From: Sphingomonas dokdonensis
GTDB taxonomy: Bacteria; Pseudomonadota; Alphaproteobacteria; Sphingomonadales; Sphingomonadaceae
Direction of reading: 5' to 3'
Assembly (NCBI RefSeq): GCF_002197685.1
Contig: NZ_NBBI01000001.1
Coordinates: forward strand, 372,001 to 436,000
Length of the DNA stretch: 64,000 nt
Under the pieces are notes generated by a model. That model had not been told where the DNA came from. It did no database searches and saw only the letters and a program-made list of their open reading frames with translations. Below, one piece after another: positions 52,191-62,207 of the stretch. Numbering within the stretch: the stretch's first letter is position 1; each line of letters opens with the position of its first letter. Made by a program: the position numbers and the translations under genes.

Positions 52191-53146
52191 ACCGAACGCT
52201 TCACCAGCTCCGCATCGTAATGTTTCAGCCGCCGCATGTAGGCGAGCGGGTCCTTGCGCACGACCAGCGCGTCCGCCGGCTTGTTCAGCCAGTCCCAGGC
52301 GCGCGACAGCGCAAAGCGGATGCAGGCGCCGCTCGCCAGCGTGTTGAACTGCGCGCGCTCGAATGCGGACAGGGGAAAGTGCCGCTCGTAGCCGGCGATC
52401 AGCGCCTCGCCGACCTTTGCGTCGAAGTTCTCGCCCTTGGCGTCGAACGACCAGGCGGTATGCATCACCGCCAGATCGTAGACGCGGATGTCGGTGCAGG
52501 CGAAATAGAAGTCGATCAGCCCGGACACCTGATCGCTGCGCATCAGCACATTGTCTGGGAAGAGATCGGCATGGATTGCGCTACGATCGAAGTCCGCGCC
52601 GCACCAGTTCGCTTCCACTGCCTCCAGCGCGGAAGCGAGATCGTCGTGCAAGCCCGCTGCGATATCGTCGAGACTGCGTCCGCAGCGTTCGAAGAGCGGG
52701 CGCCACGTATCGATGCCCATCGTATTCGGCCGCGTCGGCGTGAAATCCGCGACCGCCCGATGCATCGCGCCCATCGCGTCGCCGGCAGCGAGCGCCTGCG
52801 CCGGCGTGGGATGCGATAGTGACACGCCAGGCAGGAACTTGATGAGGCACGCCGGGCGACCTTCCAGCTCCTGAATCTCGCGCCCCTCGCGATCCTTGAT
52901 GGCGGGCGGCACCGGCAGCCCCTTGGCATCGAGATGATCGAGCAGCGCCATGAAAAACGGCAGGTCGTCGGCCGCCACACGCTTCTCGTAGAGTGTCAGG
53001 ATGAAACGACCCAACGTCGTGTCCACGAGGTAATTCGAGTTCTCGACCCCCTCGGCGATCCCCTTGGCGGATATCAGCTCGCCAACGTCATACCGCGCGA
53101 GAAAGGCTGCGAGCGCCTCCGCCGAGACATGCGTGTACACCGCCAT
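52187..53146 (-). CDS. thrB: Homoserine kinase, APH-like type
   Basis: A 319-residue homoserine kinase of the aminoglycoside phosphotransferase-like fold used in many alphaproteobacteria. The N-terminus [20 protein letters not shown] and the [12 protein letters not shown] block are characteristic. The catalytic loop is [12 protein letters not shown] and the metal Asp follows in [11 protein letters not shown]. It makes O-phosphohomoserine for threonine synthesis. It is placed between ispH and rnhA, a conserved order in sphingomonads. Confidence 0.95.
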   Translation of the reverse strand: MAVYTHVSAEALAAFLARYDVGELISAKGIAEGVENSNYLVDTTLGRFILTLYEKRVAADDLPFFMALLDHLDAKGLPVPPAIKDREGREIQELEGRPACLIKFLPGVSLSHPTPAQALAAGDAMGAMHRAVADFTPTRPNTMGIDTWRPLFERCGRSLDDIAAGLHDDLASALEAVEANWCGADFDRSAIHADLFPDNVLMRSDQVSGLIDFYFACTDIRVYDLAVMHTAWSFDAKGENFDAKVGEALIAGYERHFPLSAFERAQFNTLASGACIRFALSRAWDWLNKPADALVVRKDPLAYMRRLKHYDAELVKRSV

Positions 53147-53215
53147 TAGCGCTCCCCGTGCCGGCTCTCCGGCACTCCTCCTGTATCGATCAGCCGGTCG
53201 CGTGCGAACGGCCGG

Positions 53216-54166
53216 TCAGGCCGCCGCATCCAGCGCGCGGGGTAGCTTGAACGCCACCGTCTCGCGTGTCGTTTCCTCCTCGCGCTCCGTCACGTCGTAG
53301 CGGGTCGAGAGCAGATCGACGAGTTCGCGCACCAGCAGTTCCGGGGCGGACGCGCCCGCGCTCACCCCAAGTGTGCCGATACCCTCGAGAAACGCCCAGT
53401 CGAGATCGGCAGCTCGCTGGATCAGCATCGCGCGGACACCTTCACGTTCGGCCACCTCGACCAACCGGACCGAGTTGGACGAATTGGGCGCGCCGATGAT
53501 CAGCACCGCGTCGCAAGCACCGGCGATCGCCTTGACGGCCGCCTGACGATTGGAGGTGGCATAGCAGATATCTTCACCGCGCGGTGCCTGCATCGCCGGA
53601 AATCGGCGCTGCAATACACCGACGACCTCCGCAGTGTCGTCGACCGACAACGTCGTCTGCGTAAGAAAGGCGAGGTTTCCCGGATCCGTCGGCTGCAACG
53701 CCTCGGCATCGGCCACGTCCTCGATCAGGGTCATCGATCCCTCGGGCACCTGGCCGAAGGTGCCGATCACCTCGGGATGACCGGCATGGCCGATGAACAG
53801 GATATGCCGCCCGGCGGCGACCAGCCGCTCTGCCTGACGATGCACGCGGGAAACGAGCGGGCAGGTGGCGTCCAGATACTCCAGGCCACGTGCCTCGGCA
53901 TTGGCGGGTACCGATTTGGGCACGCCATGCGCCGAAAAGACGACCGGCGCGCCATCGGGCACTTCGTCGAGTTCCTCGACGAAAACGGCGCCCTTTGCCT
54001 TCAGCGAGTCCACCACGAACTTGTTGTGGACGATCTCGTGCCGAACGAAGACGGGCGCCCCATGCTTTTCGATCGCCAGTTCGACGATGCGAATGGCGCG
54101 GTCCACTCCGGCGCAAAAGCCGCGCGGAGCGGCGATCAGCAGTTCGAGCGCAGGCTTGTCGGTCAT
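53216..54166 (-). CDS. ispH: 4-hydroxy-3-methylbut-2-enyl diphosphate reductase
   Basis: A 316-residue [4Fe-4S] enzyme of the last step of the MEP isoprenoid pathway. The three cluster cysteines are visible: Cys18 in [13 protein letters not shown], one in [12 protein letters not shown] and one in [18 protein letters not shown]. The catalytic [10 protein letters not shown] motif is also present. It heads the ispH-thrB-rnhA unit. The ErpA carrier in this window is a plausible cluster donor. Confidence 0.96.
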   Translation of the reverse strand: MTDKPALELLIAAPRGFCAGVDRAIRIVELAIEKHGAPVFVRHEIVHNKFVVDSLKAKGAVFVEELDEVPDGAPVVFSAHGVPKSVPANAEARGLEYLDATCPLVSRVHRQAERLVAAGRHILFIGHAGHPEVIGTFGQVPEGSMTLIEDVADAEALQPTDPGNLAFLTQTTLSVDDTAEVVGVLQRRFPAMQAPRGEDICYATSNRQAAVKAIAGACDAVLIIGAPNSSNSVRLVEVAEREGVRAMLIQRAADLDWAFLEGIGTLGVSAGASAPELLVRELVDLLSTRYDVTEREEETTRETVAFKLPRALDAAA

Positions 54167-54243
54167 CCCCGCCGCTTACGCGATTGCCTGCCCACACGGA
54201 AGGCGGTTATGAGCGCGGCCGTATCGTATAAGGTGTCCGTCAC

Positions 54244-54891
54244 GTGTCCTTTCGCATCACCGTTGCCCCGCTTGCCCTGCTCCTGCTTGCCGGCGGGTGC
54301 GCCAAAAGCGGCGAAATCTCGGTTGATGGCGGGGTGGGGATCACGGCAGTTCGGTCCGCTTGCCCGGTGGTCGGCATCCCGAGCGGCACCGGCGATATCA
54401 CGTTGTTCGATCCGGCCACGAGCCGCGACGCCAGCGCGATCGACGTGACGGCGGTGATGACCAACGTGCGCGCCACCTGCGACGAAAGCGGGGCCGAAGT
54501 GGTCAGCACGGTCAGCTTCGACGTGCGCGGCCGTCGCACGCGTACCGACGGACCGCGCGAGGTGACCCTGCCTTATTTTATCACGGTGGTGCGTGGCGGC
54601 ACGCAGGTGGTGGCGAAGCGCGTCGGCGCCGTGGCGCTGCGGTTTGAGCCGGGGCAGGCGCTTGCGAGCGTCTCGGGCCAGGCGAACGCGAACGTCAATC
54701 GTGCGGCGGCGACGTTGCCCGACTCGGTGCGTGAGCAACTGACGCGCAAGCGCAAGGCAGGCGACCAGGACGCAGCCGTCGATCCATTGTCGACGCCGGA
54801 GGTGCGCCAGGCGGTGCTGTCGGCGAGCTTCGAGGCGCTGGTCGGCTTTCAGCTGACGCAGGATCAGTTGCGATACAACGCGCAGCGATGA
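54244..54891 (+). CDS. Putative lipoprotein of unknown function (215 aa)
   Basis: A 215-residue protein starting with a GTG and carrying a lipoprotein signal (APLALLLLAGGCAKSGE, lipobox LAGGC with the Cys near residue 19). The mature part is beta-rich with conserved-looking GIPSGTGDITLF and ATSRDASAIDVTAVMTNVR. A helical C-terminus carries a RKRKAG patch. I recognise no domain. It stands alone between ispH (divergent) and the DUF4214 gene. Confidence 0.7.
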   Translation: MSFRITVAPLALLLLAGGCAKSGEISVDGGVGITAVRSACPVVGIPSGTGDITLFDPATSRDASAIDVTAVMTNVRATCDESGAEVVSTVSFDVRGRRTRTDGPREVTLPYFITVVRGGTQVVAKRVGAVALRFEPGQALASVSGQANANVNRAAATLPDSVREQLTRKRKAGDQDAAVDPLSTPEVRQAVLSASFEALVGFQLTQDQLRYNAQR

Positions 54892-55003
54892 TCAGCCGTT
54901 GCTCGCGTCTCGATTTGGTAAATAATTCGTAAACATCCGTCGCGGACCTATTCGCTGCTTGTAGGTCTTCCGCTAGAATGAGCCATTCTGGTGGGGAATC
55001 GAC

Positions 55004-55279
55004 ATGTCGAGGCCGTTCAAGCGTGAGGCTGAGGGTTCGGTGGCGAAGGCGCTGTCTTACGGCGCGTCGGATGCTCAGGCATTGGTTGATGTTTGCTATC
55101 ATGCCGTGCTTGGGCGCGCGCCGGACCCGGCAGGGCTAACGGCTTATTGCGGCATGATCCACGACCGCCCGGATCGTGAGACGTTGATCGCCATGGTCCG
55201 CTCTATCGCGATGAGCGAAGAGGCGCGCGACTATCGCGAACACCACCTTTCGGCGCAGGAGCGATCGGCAGCGCGTTGA
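55004..55279 (+). CDS. Short DUF4214 domain protein (91 aa)
   Basis: A 91-residue protein consisting of little more than one DUF4214 unit: VDVCYHAVLGRAPDPAGLTAYCGMI at residues 27-50, then a helix IAMVRSIAMSEEARDYREHH. DUF4214 units usually occur in large secreted or surface proteins and in some glycosyltransferases; a stand-alone unit is less common. No signal peptide. It lies just upstream of the glycine riboswitch but is probably not part of that operon. Confidence 0.7.
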   Translation: MSRPFKREAEGSVAKALSYGASDAQALVDVCYHAVLGRAPDPAGLTAYCGMIHDRPDRETLIAMVRSIAMSEEARDYREHHLSAQERSAAR

Positions 55280-55348
55280 GCGATTGACTCGCCCCGCGCA
55301 CCCCGCCACAGGCGCAAATGTCGATGCCGGGCAACCGGCGTGGGCGCG

Positions 55349-55544
55349 CGGGAGAGTGCGGACGGCCTTTCAGGCCCCAGCCGCCGCCGAAGGAGCAACC
55401 ACCCCGGAATCTCTCAGGCAGCAGGGACCGCGCATACCCATCGACGCTCTGGAAAGCGGCTTCGCCAAACGGCGCGGCCCACCGAAGGTGTAAGCGCGGG
55501 CCTGTCCTCGTGCGAAAGCTCTCAGGTTCCGTGACAGAGGGGGT
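55349..55544 (+). promoter_or_regulatory. Tandem glycine riboswitch upstream of gcvT
   Basis: Two glycine aptamers in series. The first begins GGGAGAGTGCGG and has GCCGAAGGAGCAA then AATCTCTCAGGCA. The second begins CGCTCTGGAAAG and has CACCGAAGGTGTAAGC, GAAAGCTCTCAGG and GACAGAGG. These are the conserved glycine-binding cores. The ATG of gcvT lies 57 bases past the second aptamer, so the switch controls the whole gcv operon, as in other bacteria. The ORFs drawn across this stretch are not genes. Confidence 0.93.
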
Positions 55545-55600
55545 TCGGTTCGTTTCGCCAGCAATGGCGGACGATCGCCCTTGAAGACGGACGATCCGCG

Positions 55601-56746
55601 ATGAGCGATCACGACGACGAAGACGTAATCATCGAAACCATGACGCTGCCGCTCGACGGCTGGCATCGAGCGCGCGGCGGCCGGATGGTCGAGTTCGCGG
55701 GCTATTGGATGCCGGTCCAGTATGAAGGCATCATGGCCGAGCATCTGTGGACGCGCGAAAGCGCCGGCCTGTTCGATGTCAGCCACATGGGGCAGATCAC
55801 CTTCCGCGGCGAGGGGCTGGAGCCCGCGCTCGAGGCGATAATGCCCGCCGACATCGCCGGCCTTGCGCTCAACCGCGCACGCTATTCGTTGCTGCTCGAC
55901 GAGGGCGGCGGCATCCTCGACGATCTGATGCTGACCCGCCTGCCGGCCGACGAGGATGGCGAGCGCATCTACATGGTCGTCAACGGCGCGACCAAGTATG
56001 ACGATATCGCGCACATGCTCGATCATCTGCCGGACGACATCACGCTGAACCTGATGGAGGATCATGCGCTGCTGGCGCTGCAGGGCCCCAAGGCAGTGGA
56101 TGCGCTGGTGCGGCTGGTGCCGGGCGTCGATGCTTTGGTGTTCATGCAGGCCGCGCCTTTCACCTGGCAGGGGCATGACCTGTGGATCAGCCGTTCGGGC
56201 TACACCGGCGAGGACGGCTTCGAGATTTCGATCCCGGCGGAGGGCGTCGAGGCGTTCGCCGATGCGCTGCTCGAACAGCCCGAAGTGAAGCCGATCGGCC
56301 TTGGCGCGCGCGATTCGCTGCGGCTCGAGGCGGGGTTGCCGCTCTATGGCCATGACCTCTCGCCGGAGACGACGCCGGTGATGGCGGATCTCGGCTTCGC
56401 CCTGTTCAAGCGCCGCCGCGAGGAAGGCGGCTTCCCCGCTGCCGAGCGCATCCTCGCCGAGCGCGAGAGCGGCCCCGCCACCAAGCGCGTCGGCCTGCTG
56501 GTCGACGGGCGTCAGCCGGTGCGCGAGGGCGCGACCGTGATCGATGCGGACGGACACACCGTCGGCAACGTCACCTCGGGCGGCTTCGCTCCGACCGTGG
56601 GGGCACCGATCGCGATGGCGTACGTTCCGCTCGCGATGGCGACGCCGGGCACCCGCATCCAGCTTTCGCAGCGTGGCAAGGTCCACGCCGCTACCGTCAC
56701 CTCCATGCCATTCGTCCCCCACCGCTACGTCCGAGGAGCGAAGTAA
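55601..56746 (+). CDS. gcvT: Glycine cleavage system aminomethyltransferase (T protein)
   Basis: A 381-residue folate-dependent T protein that takes the methylamine group from lipoyl-H and makes methylene-tetrahydrofolate. Family blocks are [35 protein letters not shown] and [16 protein letters not shown], with the folate-binding region complete. It follows the riboswitch and precedes gcvH by 1 base. The first 10 residues are Asp-rich and non-conserved; an internal Met could be the real start. Confidence 0.95.
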   Translation: MSDHDDEDVIIETMTLPLDGWHRARGGRMVEFAGYWMPVQYEGIMAEHLWTRESAGLFDVSHMGQITFRGEGLEPALEAIMPADIAGLALNRARYSLLLDEGGGILDDLMLTRLPADEDGERIYMVVNGATKYDDIAHMLDHLPDDITLNLMEDHALLALQGPKAVDALVRLVPGVDALVFMQAAPFTWQGHDLWISRSGYTGEDGFEISIPAEGVEAFADALLEQPEVKPIGLGARDSLRLEAGLPLYGHDLSPETTPVMADLGFALFKRRREEGGFPAAERILAERESGPATKRVGLLVDGRQPVREGATVIDADGHTVGNVTSGGFAPTVGAPIAMAYVPLAMATPGTRIQLSQRGKVHAATVTSMPFVPHRYVRGAK

Positions 56747-56747
56747 G

Positions 56748-57119
56748 ATGAGCCGTTATTTCACCGAGGATCATGAGTGGATCGACGTCGACGGTGATGT
56801 CGGCACGGTCGGCATCTCGGATTACGCGCAGGGTCAGCTCGGCGACATCGTGTTCGTCGACGTGCCGGAAGCGGGCAAGTCGCTCGCCAAGGGCGACGAG
56901 GCGGCCGTGGTCGAAAGCGTCAAGGCCGCCAGCGACGTCTATTCGCCGGTGTCCGGCGCGGTGATCGAGGGCAATGCCGCGCTTGCCGACGAGCCGGGCC
57001 TGGTGAACACCGATCCGGAAGGCGAGGGCTGGTTCTTCAAGCTGACGCTATCGGACGCGTCGGAGCTCGACGGGCTGATGGACGAGACCGCCTATCAGGC
57101 GTTCGTCGCCAAGCTCTGA
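56748..57119 (+). CDS. gcvH: Glycine cleavage system H protein
   Basis: A 123-residue lipoyl carrier that shuttles the aminomethyl group between P, T and L proteins. The lipoylated Lys59 lies in [14 protein letters not shown]. The start [12 protein letters not shown] is typical and places the ATG one base after the gcvT stop. Downstream lies an intergenic palindromic repeat before gcvPA. Confidence 0.97.
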   Translation: MSRYFTEDHEWIDVDGDVGTVGISDYAQGQLGDIVFVDVPEAGKSLAKGDEAAVVESVKAASDVYSPVSGAVIEGNAALADEPGLVNTDPEGEGWFFKLTLSDASELDGLMDETAYQAFVAKL

Positions 57120-57126
57120 TCTCATC

Positions 57127-57236
57127 CGTCATGCCGGGCTCGTCCCGGCATCCATCGTGCCGCAGGCCGAGCGGCTAGAGGATCTTGGACCTTGTCCAAG
57201 CCGCGAAGTGGACCCCGGCACGCGGCCGGGGTGACG
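57127..57236. repeat. Intergenic mosaic of palindromes inside the gcv operon
   Basis: Three inverted repeats occur in series: ATGCCGGG/CCCGGCAT (57131-57151), CTTGGAC/GTCCAAG (57184-57200) and ACCCCGG/CCGGGGT (57212 on). The outer ends CGTCA and TGACG also pair. This is the pattern of dispersed intergenic repeats of sphingomonads. It separates gcvH from gcvPA within one transcript. Confidence 0.65.
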
Positions 57237-57266
57237 CCCGCGAGCGGTTGCCGGCCGGAGTAACAG

Positions 57267-58628
57267 ATGATGCGCTACCTACCGCTTACCGACACCGACC
57301 GCCGCGAGATGCTCGCCGTCATCGGCGCCGGCTCGATCGACGATCTGTTCGTCGACGTGCCCGAAGCCGCGCGACTGTCCGGCCCCATCGCGAACCTCCC
57401 CGCCCATGCCAGCGAACTGGCCGTCGAACGCCACATGACGAAGCTCGCGCGGCAGAATCTGTCCGCGGGCGAGGCACCGTTCTTCCTCGGCTGCGGCGCG
57501 TACCGCCATCACGTCCCCGCCAGCGTCGATCACCTGATCCAGCGCGGCGAGTTCCTGACCGCCTACACGCCCTATCAGCCGGAAATCGCGCAGGGCACGC
57601 TGCAGATGCTGTTCGAGTTCCAGACGCAGGTCGCGCGCCTGCTCGGGACCGACGTAGCCAATGCCTCGATGTACGATGGCTCGACCGCCTGCTGGGAAGC
57701 GATCGGCATGGCGCGTCGCATCACCAAGCGCGCCAAGGCGATCCTGTCGGGCGGTCTCCACCCGCATTACGTCTCCGTCGCCAAGACGATGGCGAAATAC
57801 ACCGGCGACTCGCTCGAAACCTCGGTCCCTGCACTGACCGCAGAGACGGATGTCGACGCGCTGATCGCCAGCATCGATGATGACACCAGCTGCGTCGTCG
57901 TCCAATATCCCGACATCCTCGGCCGCATCACCGATCTCCGGCCGCTCGCCGATGCCTGTCACGCCAAGAAGGCGCTGCTGATCGCGGTTGTCACCGAGCC
58001 GGTGGCGCTGGGCGCGATCAAGTCGCCGGGTGAGATGGATGCCGATATCGTGGTGGGCGAGGGCCAGTCGATCGGCGTCGGCCTTCAGTTCGGCGGGCCG
58101 TATGTCGGTCTGTTCGGCTGCAAGGACAAATATGTCCGCCAGATGCCGGGCCGCCTGTGCGGCGAGACCGTGGATGCCGACGGCCGCCGCGGCTTCGTGC
58201 TGACGCTCTCCACGCGCGAACAGCACATCCGCCGCGAGAAGGCGACCAGCAACATCTGCACCAACTCCGGCCTGTGCGCGCTGGCCTTTTCGATCCACAT
58301 GACGCTGCTCGGCGAGGCTGGCCTGCGCCGGCTGGCCGGGATCAACCACGCCCAGGCCTGCCGCGCCGCCGATCGCCTAGCGAAGGTGCCGGGCGTGCGC
58401 CTCGTCAACGACACGTTCTTCAACGAATTTACGCTCGATCTCGGCCAGGAGGCGCGGCCGCTGGTGCGCACGCTCGCCGATCGCGGCGTGCTCGCCGGCG
58501 TATCGCTCGGTCGGCTCTATCCGGGCGAAGGCGCGCTGGAGAATGGCTTGGTCGTGGCGGTGACCGAAACCGTGACCGACGAGGATATCGAGGCGCTGGC
58601 CACCGCGCTTCAGGAGGTGCTGGCATGA
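57267..58628 (+). CDS. gcvPA: Glycine dehydrogenase (P protein) subunit 1
   Basis: A 453-residue N-terminal half of the split glycine decarboxylase. Characteristic blocks are [33 protein letters not shown] and [11 protein letters not shown], with [19 protein letters not shown] near the end. It lacks the PLP lysine, which is on GcvPB; the two form an alpha2beta2 enzyme. It overlaps the gcvPB start by four bases (ATGA). Confidence 0.96.
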   Translation: MMRYLPLTDTDRREMLAVIGAGSIDDLFVDVPEAARLSGPIANLPAHASELAVERHMTKLARQNLSAGEAPFFLGCGAYRHHVPASVDHLIQRGEFLTAYTPYQPEIAQGTLQMLFEFQTQVARLLGTDVANASMYDGSTACWEAIGMARRITKRAKAILSGGLHPHYVSVAKTMAKYTGDSLETSVPALTAETDVDALIASIDDDTSCVVVQYPDILGRITDLRPLADACHAKKALLIAVVTEPVALGAIKSPGEMDADIVVGEGQSIGVGLQFGGPYVGLFGCKDKYVRQMPGRLCGETVDADGRRGFVLTLSTREQHIRREKATSNICTNSGLCALAFSIHMTLLGEAGLRRLAGINHAQACRAADRLAKVPGVRLVNDTFFNEFTLDLGQEARPLVRTLADRGVLAGVSLGRLYPGEGALENGLVVAVTETVTDEDIEALATALQEVLA

Positions 58629-60202
58629 CCATCAACCAGAGCGGCTGGAAGCCCACGTCGCCGCAGGCCAATGAAGGCGGCGCCCGCGCCACCTTCACCG
58701 GCAACAAGGCGCTGATGCTGGAAGAGGCGTTGATCTTCGAGATCGGCGACGATCAGACGACCGGCGTCGACTTCCCGGCAGGCGATGTCGCCGGCTCGCG
58801 GCTCGGCAATCTCACCCGCAAGGCGCCGATCGGCCTGCCGGGCCTCAGCGAGCCGGAAACGGTGCGGCATTATACGCGCCTCAGCCGGCAGAACTACGCC
58901 ATCGACCTCGGCCTGTTTCCGCTCGGCTCGTGCACCATGAAGCACAACCCGCGCCTGAACGAGAAGATGGCGCGGCTGCCGGGTTTCGCCGACGTTCATC
59001 CGCTCCAGCCGGTCGACACGGTGCAGGGCGCGCTCGGCGTCATCAACGAACTCGCGGTGTGGCTGATCGAGCTGACCGGCATGCACGGCGTCGCGATGAG
59101 CCCGAAGGCAGGCGCGCACGGCGAGCTGTGCGGCATGTTGTGCATCAAGGCTGCGCTGGAGAAGCGCGGCGAGGGCCATCGCAAGGTCGTGCTGGTGCCG
59201 GAAAGCGCGCACGGCACCAACCCCGCGACCGCCGCCTTCGCCGGCTTCACCGTCGAGGATATCCCCGCGACGGCCGAAGGCCGCGTCGACACCGAGGCGC
59301 TGAAGGCGCGGCTCGGGCCGGACGTGGCGGCGGTGATGATCACCAATCCGAACACCTGCGGCCTGTTTGAGCGTGACCTGAAGGCGATCTCCGACGCGGT
59401 CCACGCGGCCGGCGCCTATGTCTATTGCGACGGCGCGAACTTCAACGCGATCGTCGGCCGCGTGCGGCCGGGCGACCTTGGCGTTGATGCGATGCACATC
59501 AACCTGCACAAGACCTTCTCCACCCCGCACGGCGGCGGCGGCCCGGGTTCCGGCCCGACCGTGCTGTCGGAGGCGCTCGCACCGTTCGGTCCGCTGCCCT
59601 TCACCGCGCGGATGAAGGACGGCCATATCGCGCTGATCGAGGAAGAGACGGCGGGCGACGATCATCCCGACACGTTCGGCCGCATGACCGCCTTTCACGG
59701 CCAGATGGGCATGTTCACCCGCGCGCTGACCTACATTCTCAGCCACGGCGCCGACGGCCTGCGCCAGGTTGCCGAGGACGCGGTGCTGAACGCCAACTAC
59801 GTCCTGCGCAGCCTTGAGGACACGCTCGACGCGCCGTTCGCCTTCTCCGGCCCGTGCATGCACGAGGCGATCTTCTCCGACGAAGGCTTCCCTGAAGGCT
59901 TCTCGACGATCGACGTTGCCAAGGCGCTGATCGACGAGGGCTTCCACCCGATGACCATGTATTTCCCTTTGGTCGTCCATGGCGCGATGCTGGTCGAGCC
60001 GACTGAAACGGAGTCAAAGGCCGCGCTCGATCAGTTCATCGGCGCGCTGCGCTCGGTGGCAGGGCGGGCCATGGCGGGCGACCAGAGCCTCAAGACCGCG
60101 CCGCACTTCGCCCCGCGCAGCCGGCTCGACGAGACGCTGGCCGCACGCAGGCCGAAGCTGGTGTGGAAAGAGCCGGCCGGCACCCGAGAGGCGGCCGAAT
60201 AA
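58625..60202 (+). CDS. gcvPB: Glycine dehydrogenase (P protein) subunit 2
   Basis: A 525-residue C-terminal half of the split glycine decarboxylase, which decarboxylates glycine with PLP. The Schiff-base Lys296 lies in [19 protein letters not shown]. Other blocks are [18 protein letters not shown] and [15 protein letters not shown]. The frame opens far upstream inside gcvPA, but ATG at 58625 overlaps the gcvPA stop and starts the family sequence. A terminator hairpin follows the stop by 8 bases. Confidence 0.96.
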   Translation: MTINQSGWKPTSPQANEGGARATFTGNKALMLEEALIFEIGDDQTTGVDFPAGDVAGSRLGNLTRKAPIGLPGLSEPETVRHYTRLSRQNYAIDLGLFPLGSCTMKHNPRLNEKMARLPGFADVHPLQPVDTVQGALGVINELAVWLIELTGMHGVAMSPKAGAHGELCGMLCIKAALEKRGEGHRKVVLVPESAHGTNPATAAFAGFTVEDIPATAEGRVDTEALKARLGPDVAAVMITNPNTCGLFERDLKAISDAVHAAGAYVYCDGANFNAIVGRVRPGDLGVDAMHINLHKTFSTPHGGGGPGSGPTVLSEALAPFGPLPFTARMKDGHIALIEEETAGDDHPDTFGRMTAFHGQMGMFTRALTYILSHGADGLRQVAEDAVLNANYVLRSLEDTLDAPFAFSGPCMHEAIFSDEGFPEGFSTIDVAKALIDEGFHPMTMYFPLVVHGAMLVEPTETESKAALDQFIGALRSVAGRAMAGDQSLKTAPHFAPRSRLDETLAARRPKLVWKEPAGTREAAE

Positions 60203-60210
60203 AGCCTGTG

Positions 60211-60233
60211 CTGGCGGCCTGAGCGGCCGCCAG
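60211..60233 (+). terminator. Terminator after the gcv operon
   Basis: A 9-bp stem (CTGGCGGCC / GGCCGCCAG region with a 5-base loop) directly after gcvPB is followed by TCTTT. Confidence 0.7.
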
Positions 60234-60518
60234 TCTTTCGCGATCGAGCAAGCACCGCTGTCGTGGTGCGACGCCCGCTAGTGCCTGTCCGGCGGCTAAG
60301 CACGTGCCGCACCGCTCGGCAATGAAATGAAACGGCCACGAAAACGGTCCGCACTTGGCAAGACACGCGCGTCGAGGCAGAGGCGCGCGTAAAGGAGAAG
60401 TGCAGCCGACCCGGTTGCCGCTCGTGACAAACTCGTCAACGATTGGAAGGTACGAGCAGAGGCAGCTAGCGTCTGTCGTCCGGGCAGCGACGAGGTCCGG
60501 ATTGAAAAGGAGTGGTTG
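60234..60518. other. Gap before the secretion-like operon; no supported gene
   Basis: This stretch of about 285 bases has no ORF with a credible start and codon usage. It contains a 7-bp inverted repeat near 60365-60390 (ACGCGCG / CGCGCGT) and probably the promoter of the operon at 60519. I see no clear sigma70, sigma54 or EcfG consensus. Confidence 0.4.
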
Positions 60519-62207
60519 GTGGCTGCGGAACGTCTAGGTTTTCGGCAGGCGGCGGCATGGCTCGCGCAAATTATCGGCCCGGACGCCGCCTATGTGCGTC
60601 TCGGACTCGTCTATACTGTTGCGATCAGCCTGCTTGCCCTGGCGACACCTATCTCTGTGCAATTGCTGATCAATAGTGTGGCCAACACGGCGCTTCCAGC
60701 GCCCTTGTGGGCGCTTTCGGGCGTGTTGCTGCTGCTGTTGCTGATCGTGGCGGGGCTTAGTGCGCTACGCGTCTGGGTAATGGCGACATTCGAGCGCCGT
60801 ATCTTCTCGCGCGTGGTCGCCGAAGTGACGGTGCGCGCTGTTCACGCGCAAAACCCCTTCTTCGCCGATGCCAATCGCAATGCCTTGTTCAACCGCTTCT
60901 TCGACATGGTGGTGGTGCAAAAGGCCATTCCGAGCTTGGTGATCGGCGGCTTCACCATCGTGCTGCAGGCGGTTGTCGGATTGGCGATCACCAGTTTCTA
61001 TCACCCGTTCTTTCTGGCGTTTAACGTGGTGCTGGTGCTCACCATGCTGCTGGTCTGGATGATCTGGCGTCGTGGCGCCATTACCGGGGCGGTGGCGCTT
61101 AGCCATGCCAAGCACGCCGCGGCGCGTTGGCTCGAAAGCGTCGGCGGCTCGAACGGCTTCTACAAATCGGCGCGTCATCTTGGCTTTGCGATGGACCGGT
61201 CGGAAGTGATGACGGCCGCCTATGTCGGAGCGCATCGACGCTATTTCCGGTACCATTTCGCGCAAACGGTGGCGTTTCTCCTGATTTACGCCTTTGCGGG
61301 CGCCGCGCTGCTGTTGCTTGGCGGCACCCTCATCCTGCGCGGGCAATTGTCGCTAGGCCAGCTTGTCGCCGCAGAGCTGATCCTTTCAGGCGTGTTCTAC
61401 GGCATCTCGCAGCTTGGCTGGTATCTCGACACCTTCTACGATCTCGTGGCGAGTTCGGAAGAACTGTCGTTGCTGTTCGACATCCCGCAGGAGCCGCTGG
61501 TTCAGGGGGGCGGTGGCCCGCGAGACGGTGCGGTGCGGCTGACCGATGTCGACTTTGACGGGGCGCACTTCGAGTTTTCGGTGAACGCCGGGGAACAGTT
61601 GGTGACATGGGCGGAGCCTGGGGTTGAGCATCGCCTTTCCCTGCTGCTGAAGCGTCACAATCATCCCGAGCGGGGGCTCATCAGCATCGGCGGCGCGGAT
61701 CTGGGTGGGTTGGATATGTACCACCTCCGCTCCGACGTGACCGTGCTGGAACGCTCGACGATCGTGGAGGTGACGATCCGCGAATATCTCCAGCTCGCCT
61801 CCGCCGCCGAACATGATCGCGAAATGATGGCGGTGTTGGAGGCAGTGGGGCTGGACCGGCGGATCGCGAGCCTGCCACGGGGGCTGGATACCGAGCTTGC
61901 CTCGTCTGGCTATCCGCTCAGCGTCGGCGAAGTGATGGCGCTGAAGCTGGCCAATGCCGTGTTGCTGCGGCCCAAGCTACTGATCCTCGGACACCTTTAC
62001 GACCTGCTTACGCCCGATCGCCTGGCAGCGTCGCTAAGCCTGCTGAAGACGCACGGTACGACCGTTCTGGTCTGCACCAGCCGCCCACAGGATCTGGCGC
62101 TTGGCGGTTACCTTTATCTGGGTCATCGCAAGCAATGCCGCTGCGAGAGTGCAGAAGATCTGCGCCACGTCGCCGGGCAGGAGGGCAGCCATGCCGTATC
62201 GGCCTGA
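60519..62207 (+). CDS. ABC exporter-like membrane protein with degenerate nucleotide-binding domain
   Basis: A 562-residue protein with the layout of a type I secretion or lipid ABC exporter: six membrane helices in about residues 25-310, then a domain aligned to an ABC ATPase. Every catalytic motif is lost. The Walker A region reads WAEPGVEHRL (364-373) without the G-K-S/T core. The signature is LSVGE (467-471) instead of LSGGQ. Walker B is LLILGHLYD (487-495) with Gly and His replacing the Asp-Glu pair. The switch His is Ser521. No C39 peptidase domain. A GTG with an AAGGAG site is the chosen start. It overlaps the adaptor gene by 17 bases. Export function is inferred from context. Confidence 0.8.
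   Translation: MAAERLGFRQAAAWLAQIIGPDAAYVRLGLVYTVAISLLALATPISVQLLINSVANTALPAPLWALSGVLLLLLLIVAGLSALRVWVMATFERRIFSRVVAEVTVRAVHAQNPFFADANRNALFNRFFDMVVVQKAIPSLVIGGFTIVLQAVVGLAITSFYHPFFLAFNVVLVLTMLLVWMIWRRGAITGAVALSHAKHAAARWLESVGGSNGFYKSARHLGFAMDRSEVMTAAYVGAHRRYFRYHFAQTVAFLLIYAFAGAALLLLGGTLILRGQLSLGQLVAAELILSGVFYGISQLGWYLDTFYDLVASSEELSLLFDIPQEPLVQGGGGPRDGAVRLTDVDFDGAHFEFSVNAGEQLVTWAEPGVEHRLSLLLKRHNHPERGLISIGGADLGGLDMYHLRSDVTVLERSTIVEVTIREYLQLASAAEHDREMMAVLEAVGLDRRIASLPRGLDTELASSGYPLSVGEVMALKLANAVLLRPKLLILGHLYDLLTPDRLAASLSLLKTHGTTVLVCTSRPQDLALGGYLYLGHRKQCRCESAEDLRHVAGQEGSHAVSA

Noticed and set aside
55284-55493. A 69-codon plus-strand frame
   Set aside because: It lies over the glycine riboswitch, whose conserved bases explain the sequence better.
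60356-60375. A second sigma54-like site (TTGGCAAG with GG-N10-GC)
   Set aside because: The -12 part lacks the TTGC core and the spacing alone is not enough.
60400-60537. Short GTG frame of 45 codons before the secretion-like operon
   Set aside because: The AAGGAG lies only two bases from the GTG, the composition is not coding-like and it runs into the ABC-like gene in another frame. A leader peptide is possible but unsupported.
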